Positions 58,712 through 64,000 of a stretch of DNA of 64,000 nucleotides are shown piece after piece. The notes beneath the pieces were generated by a model. That model was given only the letters and a program-made list of their open reading frames with translations, did not search any database and was not told the DNA's origin. Position 1 is the stretch's first letter. Each line of letters starts with the position of its first letter. The DNA comes from Pseudoscleropodium purum (taxonomy: Eukaryota; Streptophyta; Bryopsida; Hypnales; Brachytheciaceae). The stretch covers positions 14,136,001 through 14,200,000 of the forward strand of contig OZ017803.1 of NCBI GenBank assembly GCA_963969395.1, in the 5' to 3' direction. Both the position numbers and the translations under genes were made by a program.

Positions 58712-59069
58712 TTTAACGCTTGTTCTTTGAAATTCAGAGCCTGTATTGATATCGTCTTGCTGAAATGCTTTTCTACAGTAGAACGTGCACGTCGCAAGCA
58801 GGTACACCGAGCTCTGAAATCTGAACAGCTTGTTTGTACACACGCGTGGTATGATTCGATAATGGTGCGTTCGCAGGTGCAAAGTGCGGTGTTTCCTAAC
58901 GCGGTGAGCCACGGTGCTTTTTATGGGAAGTGCTATCCGGCCGATTTTAAGTAGGAGCTATAAACGTAGATTGAGTAAATGTAGATTGGAGACTGTAGGA
59001 CTGCGGATAATTGAAGGCCTTGGGAGAGGGTGATTGAGTTAAAACAACAGTTTATGCATATGTTAGTGA
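58712..59069. other. CYP704 upstream region
   Basis: Moderate GC, no gene. Likely promoter and leader of the P450 gene. An AT-rich motif CCATAAAAAG on the coding strand (near 58920-58929) could be TATA-like but is not convincing. Confidence 0.4.
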
Positions 59070-60178
59070 GCCCGTTTACACTCCCTGTTGGCAGGTGCAG
59101 GCGACCCGCATCTGCCTGCGGCAGGGAGTGGAAGTGGTTCCCACATCCTGTTGGCAGGCAGAAAAAGTAACCCTCCTTTAGCCCCAAATCTTTTACACTA
59201 AATGGTATTTAATCCCAAGGAATTACCCTAATCAATCTTTTGGATGACAAGGTGAAACTTTGATAAGCTATAACTTCTTCATCTCAATTCGCTTTTTGAT
59301 GAAATCACTTGGGTTAAGTCCCACATCAAGTCTAGTTTGTGTAGTAGAATTTGCAAACCCATCTAATGTAGTATTAATTAATGGCATGCAATATAGTGAA
59401 AGGAGCTTTGGTTTTTGGATTTTCAATGTCTTACCATTGCAAGCCAATTATGAATAATCAAAATTTTATTTAAATTTTATTGTTTACAATCCGAAATACA
59501 ATAAACAGTATACAATATGTCTAAGTAAATCTTGGAAATGATTTTAACATGTGTCTATCCAAACAATACAAAAAATGTGACCTCACTACTTCTAGGTACA
59601 CTTCTAGGTGTTTCTAAAAAGTACCCCAAATCCTATAATGTATCCAATGAGTACATGGTATTGTTGAATTGCAAATCCATAATGTACCTTTGGGTGAAGA
59701 AGCATAGGGCTCCATTATTGGTACTACTCTACTTTAGAGAATTCTCCCTTATGTTTGAAAACCCCAAACCAAAAGTTGTCTTCACTAAAATAAATGCCAC
59801 TAATTCATACTTCATCTTATATGTCGAATATTTTAACCACACAAACTAGACTTAATTTGAAACCCAACCCAAGTAATTTCGTCAAAAACAGAGTTCGCAT
59901 GAAGGAGTTGCAGCTCTTCAAAGTTTCACCCCTTCATACAAAATTACAAATGTAGTTTCTCCACTCAAGGGACTTTTACAAATAATTATCCTTTGGCCTA
60001 CACAATTTGTAGCCTTTATAGCAATTCATGGTAGGTTCCTTGCCAAACCGTAGGTCCCTTGCCACTTGAAAGTGGCTGTCAAAAAACTCCTTCCTACCTG
60101 TGCGTCGCATGTTCAGGCATTTTAACTCAAGTCGAATTTGGGACTCCTTGCCAGCAGGCGCAGGGAGTGTAAACAGAC
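59070..60178. mobile_element. Large foldback element (~1.1 kb) upstream of CYP704
   Basis: The ends carry GTTTACACTCCC (59074-59085) and its exact inverse GGGAGTGTAAAC (60163-60174), with GC-rich subterminal sequence on both sides (left 'ggcaggtgcagg', right 'ccagcaggcgcag'). The arms continue inward: 59249-59340 and 59840-59930 are clear inverted copies (landmark 'ggtgaaactttg', 'aagtctagtttgtg'), and similarity can be followed to about 59440 and 59745. No transposase; the 105-codon frame at 59532-59849 has no motif. The target duplication is unclear (TTA left, TAA right). Confidence 0.75.
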
Positions 60179-60179
60179 T

Positions 60180-62224
60180 AAGTAAGGGATACCTGTAGCA
60201 GCGGCGACTTCACTTGCCATTGCTGGAGGAATGGTTGGGTGAGGGCCTCCTTGCCCGACCTCTCTATCCAGGTCGCGGTTAACATCCGTCCTGCCTAATA
60301 ATTAGAATTAAAAAAAAAAACTAATCAACCCCTAAGCCCATTTATGAACCCTACATGGTGCTACCCATTGAACTATTTTAGCTATGTGCCTAATGGCGCT
60401 ACGCTACAAGCCTAAATCCTACTTGCTTTACTTCGTAGGGCTTAGGTGCTTCATCCTTCTGAATAAATTTCATCTTGAAGGAGTGGGGTTACCGGAGAAT
60501 TTTCCGGCACCATGGATGAGGTCGCTATTGCTATAGGCTACTTGCTAGTAACCATAATCAAGCGCTGCATAGAACGTCCATGTTATGCAAAGCACAAAGG
60601 CAGTTTCTATCTATAGAGGAATTGAATGACAACAACTATAATGATTGAAGCACGTAGTAGAAATTTTGCCAATGATGGCTATGACCGCCTTGCGAGAAGT
60701 TCGGCAAGTTTGGAACTCTACTTCTGTATGTCAATCACAAGAGCACACACATTAGGTTTACTCTGGCCACGACGTAGTGGTAGTTGCGGGCGTCCATTAT
60801 TGCAACTACCTTGTGAGAAGTTTGACAAGTTTGGGACGTACTCCACTTCTATATGCTAATTGCAGGAACACACGCAATAGGTTCACTCCAACATCAACAT
60901 AGTATAGTTAGCTACAGACATCTGTTATTGCAATTTCCCGCAAGTCCTGAATATTGTGCATCCACACTAATGAAATGCAGTTGCATGTCAATGTCGAGCA
61001 GATAGTGATTTAGAGTGCGTATTTGATTCACAGAGTATGTTAGCTTCTACGTGGACAACCGTCGGAATTAGAGCTTTTTTTTTTATGCTCAAAGGCTAGT
61101 TTTCACTTTGATGGGAATTCTAGCAAACTCTACATGGGAACTTCAACTTGAAAAAACACCAAAATTCTCCACGTCTGTGTTCGAGGTTGATTAATGTGGG
61201 CCAAGACGGTGCCACACTAGGCCCATGATTTAAGATTGATCGCCCACTTTATTTCTCTAGACCACCCACATTAGTGGTTTTACTTCCACTCTTTGCCAAC
61301 ATTACTCATCTCTCTCCACTTGCTACTTCAGACTTTAGATTAATGTCACCACAAATTTGGACATCCTACATTGTTGCTTGCATTCAGGTCGCCATTGATT
61401 TAATAAAGAAGTATGATTATTTTGCCAATTTTTTCTTTGTGTTGAGGAGGATCACTACTTTGTTGTTGGAGAGGACCTATGAGTTTCGCTAGCTTCCATA
61501 CTAGGTGTACCCTATACGCTTGCAATCCACTACTTTGAAATTTATGAGTTATACATAAATTTCTATTGCAATTGCTTGTTGTTTGGTGAAATGGGGCTAA
61601 TGCTCTGCCATGTTCAATTTAATGCCCTACCGGGCTACATGCACTTGAAATTCATGAGATCTGTTTCCATAGTTCATGAGTTTGTTTCATGTCTTTCTAG
61701 TGTGTAATCTATGCATTTGCCTTGTGGTGTTTGCTTTGTGCTATAGATTTCTTTGCTATCCTTGTTTCTTGTTCGTTGTCTGCTATGCCCGAGTACTTTG
61801 TTTACGAGATGGAGTTGGGCTAGAACGATTGTAGAGACGATGCAGTGGTGAAGGCACTCCGTGTTGCAAAAATTGCTCGTTAGGCGCAAAAGAAAGCTAA
61901 GAAGGTTGCGAAAGAAGTGTTAGTCGTTGCCCGAAGAGAGATGAAGCGTAAAGGGAAGGTTGTGGACTTACGAAAGACTGAGGAGTGTCAAAAGACAATG
62001 AACTCTTATTTCATGTCTTTGTAAGGCTTAGGCACCAATTAGCCACTATCTCTTGTATTAGATAGCTCAATGTTGTATGTTATTGGAGTGGAGCCACCCT
62101 CTACTCAAGAATAATTGAATGATGAATTGATGATAGAGGCACGGAGAATGCACAAGGCCAAAGCACGTCTTCCTCTATCGATACTACAAAAACTTTTGGT
62201 TCTTCTTCCACGTTAGGTGACATA
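60180..62224. other. Intergenic DNA, partly repetitive
   Basis: No gene recognised. Apart from the tandem dimer at 60686-60940, the frames 60626-60859 and 61274-61492 lack motifs. A basic stretch near 61870-62020 (KKAKKVAKEVLVVARREMKR, with stops before and after) may belong to the hAT pseudogene that follows. Confidence 0.45.
60686..60940 (+). repeat. Tandem dimer of a ~125-bp unit
   Basis: The sequence from 'ccttgcgagaagttcggcaa' (60689) recurs as 'ccttgtgagaagtttgacaa' (60811), and both copies run through 'ttattgcaa' at their ends. The copies are moderately diverged. Noncoding. Confidence 0.75.
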
Positions 62225-64000
62225 ATGGCCTTCAAAGCCAAATCATCGCTCATTACTCTTTCCAAAGACTCAATAGAACCAAATTCTGATGAATTTGTTG
62301 AAGTCCTAGTAGACTACATGGAGTTTGACGACAACTCAAACTTCAAATTGCCTTCGACTAAGAGAATTGGTAGTAGTCACAATAAGTCTCAAAGTGCATT
62401 GCAAGGTCGGAGACACAAACATGATATGACAAATATAGGAAGTTTCAAACCATTTGGGCCTCTAAATTGCCTTGGGCAGAGGGGACCACAACCACAAATG
62501 ACAATTTGCATATGGTAAAATGTAAAGTATGCAATGCCATTGATTGTAAGCTTTATGTGATGGCACCCAAATCCGATACTTTGTTCAAGCATGACGAAAG
62601 AAGAACAACCCAAAAGGATTTGCCTCAATACAAAGTAAAGGTCGGAGAGCAATACATAGCAATGGAGTGTAAGCATCAAAAGAACATAAAGTTGTACGCT
62701 GCAAAGGCACCTGCCTCAATCCTTGAATAGATGAACAACTGCACTACCTTGGAGGCTAGGAAGAAGAGAGTCCAATTTGCAAAGTTGTTTCAATTGCTTA
62801 ATGACGGCTGTCCAATGTTGGAGTTTAAATCTTGTCCTTCCTTGTACAAATTGCTTGGGGTACCTAATCTTTCCTCTGCTCATTGGTGTGATAGTTTTGG
62901 TTGGATTATGGCAAAGTATGTATATAAACATGTGATTGAAGAGACCAAGCGCTTAATTCAAAGTATGAGATCCGTTGTAGTCACGGTTGATGAGGCGATA
63001 GCCGTTGACAACTCTAGCTGACTCTAGCTGACTCTTAGTTCACACGTATATTGTCCAAAATTGAGTACGAAATCCTGTGATGATTTCTTCACCTTAGATT
63101 GAGTACACCCCAAACACAAAGAACATCATGGAGCTTATAATGGAGCCTGTGACCTTGTAGAGTAGGCTAGATACTAAGTCTATTGTCAAAAAGCTCATCA
63201 GTTTTGGTGCGGATGGGGTGTTCATGCTTCAAGGCACTACAACTGGTGTCACTTTGCAAGTTCAAGAGAAGCATGCTCCTTTCGTTATTGGCGTACATTG
63301 CGTGGCCCACCTCTATAACCTTGCTTTCAAAGCATTGTCTAATTTGGACATATTTGCAACTATTGAGAAATGTCTTTTAGTCACCTACGGCTACTTTTGC
63401 AAAAGTCCAAAGCGTTTGTTGGAGTTCAAGCAACTACTGGAGCTTATGGAAACAAAGGGACTGAAAATGCTAAAGAATGTTCAAACGTGTTGGGTGAGCT
63501 TGATTAAGCCCTCCTGATGCCTTCTCTCTAAATATTGCACTCTAATCTATAAGATAACTACTTATTTGACAAAGAACAATAAGGCAAAGGTGAATTTTCT
63601 TTATGTCCAATCGTAAATTGAATTTGAATTGTCTTTGTTGTTGGTCGTCTTTACTATTGGTCTTTATTAGTGTGTGATTCCCCATAGGGCTAATGTGTTG
63701 TCTTCTGGTAGGCTTGTTTGGAGTTCTTGCTTGACCTATACACATTGCTAGGCATGTATGTGCTACTTCCACTTCTCAAAGCCATCGACACACTTGTTTC
63801 TTTGTACTAGAAAAGAGACGTCTACGTAGGAGATTTTATCATTGTCGTTAAGGTTTGCCAAGCCTTGTTATATTGCATGTTCAAAGACCATGAGATCACA
63901 TACAATAGAGATAAATTTTGGAACTTCAAGAATTTGCTTGAATGTTTTTACAAGCAAATCCACTTGAAGTGGACATTAGAAGATTTTTAGGTCCTCCAGA
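62225..64000 (+). pseudogene. Decayed hAT transposase with BED-type zinc finger (ZNF862-like), running off the window
   Basis: Coding pieces in order: a BED-like finger (HMVKCKVCNAIDCKLYVM, later LFKHDERR, final His not evident) in 62467-62730; after an in-frame TAG, the segment RKKRVQFAKLFQLLNDGCPM to VVVTVDEAIAVDNSS (62731-63021), holding the likely first catalytic Asp; a frameshifted, stop-containing stretch; then KKLISFGADGVFMLQGTTTG, VIGVHCVAHLYNLAFKALSN and YGYFCKSPKRLLEFKQLLEL (about 63180-63517) with the second Asp and the hAT CxxH motif; further remnants (LLPLLKAIDTLV, ALLYCMFKD) continue to the window edge. At least two stops and two frameshifts. This BED/ZNF862-like class is, as I recall, common in plant genomes. 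No terminal repeat is visible, as the right end lies outside. Confidence 0.85.

Noticed and set aside
59532..59849. 105-codon plus ORF
   Set aside because: It lies in the centre and right arm of the foldback element, is not preserved in the mirror arm, and has no domain.

Overview
This is nuclear DNA of a land plant. It is strongly AT-rich, and most of it is decayed transposable-element sequence with a few isolated genes. Plant hallmarks are a seven-exon CYP704-type cytochrome P450, a Ty3/gypsy chromovirus with a chromodomain, a BED/ZNF862-like hAT transposase, and intron-split TMA7 genes. The repeat style (foldback elements, long noncoding repeats, Tc1-type DD34E transposons) would suit a non-seed plant (bryophyte, lycophyte or fern), but the sequence alone does not settle the species.

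Layout. 1-10.8 kb: gene-poor AT-rich DNA with two dispersed repeats (1.75-2.13 kb and 7.68-8.29 kb) that recur at 24.2 kb and 30.6 kb. 10.8-23.8 kb: a tandem segmental duplication, each copy carrying an apparently intact four-exon TMA7 gene on the minus strand. The two genes encode the same 65-residue protein. Between them sits a 5,983-bp gypsy chromovirus (14242-20224, minus strand, 5-bp target duplication), decayed and interrupted at the RT/RNase H junction by a 268-bp GC-rich hAT-type element with an 8-bp target duplication. 27.4-28.3 kb: an intronless, very GC-rich ORF for a 316-residue von Willebrand factor A (VWA) protein. 29-34 kb: repeats and small foldback elements.

34.45-44.83 kb: the most unusual structure in the window. 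About 10.4 kb is bounded by 31-bp inverted ends that begin CACTA. It has a large inner inverted repeat and, on its right side, an array of about nine ~485-bp satellite-like units, each built from ~57-bp subrepeats. It is itself invaded by a CACTA-like element and by a 1,811-bp Tc1-type element that carries a broken DD34E transposase and 576-bp terminal repeats made of three degenerate units. 45.9-54.0 kb: more foldback elements, a second Tc1 remnant that keeps the DNA-binding half missing from the first, and a 154-bp near-perfect palindrome with an 8-bp target duplication.

54.13-58.67 kb (minus strand): an apparently intact CYP704 gene of 548 codons, probably an ER fatty-acid omega-hydroxylase of the kind used for sporopollenin or cutin precursors. 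Foldback elements lie about 0.1 kb beyond its stop codon and about 0.4 kb upstream of its start. 62.2-64.0 kb: a decayed hAT transposase running off the window.

The cellular genes (two TMA7, CYP704, the VWA ORF) show no operon-like or pathway link. They are islands in repeat DNA. Exon boundaries were assigned by hand from protein conservation, reading frame and GT-AG sites.
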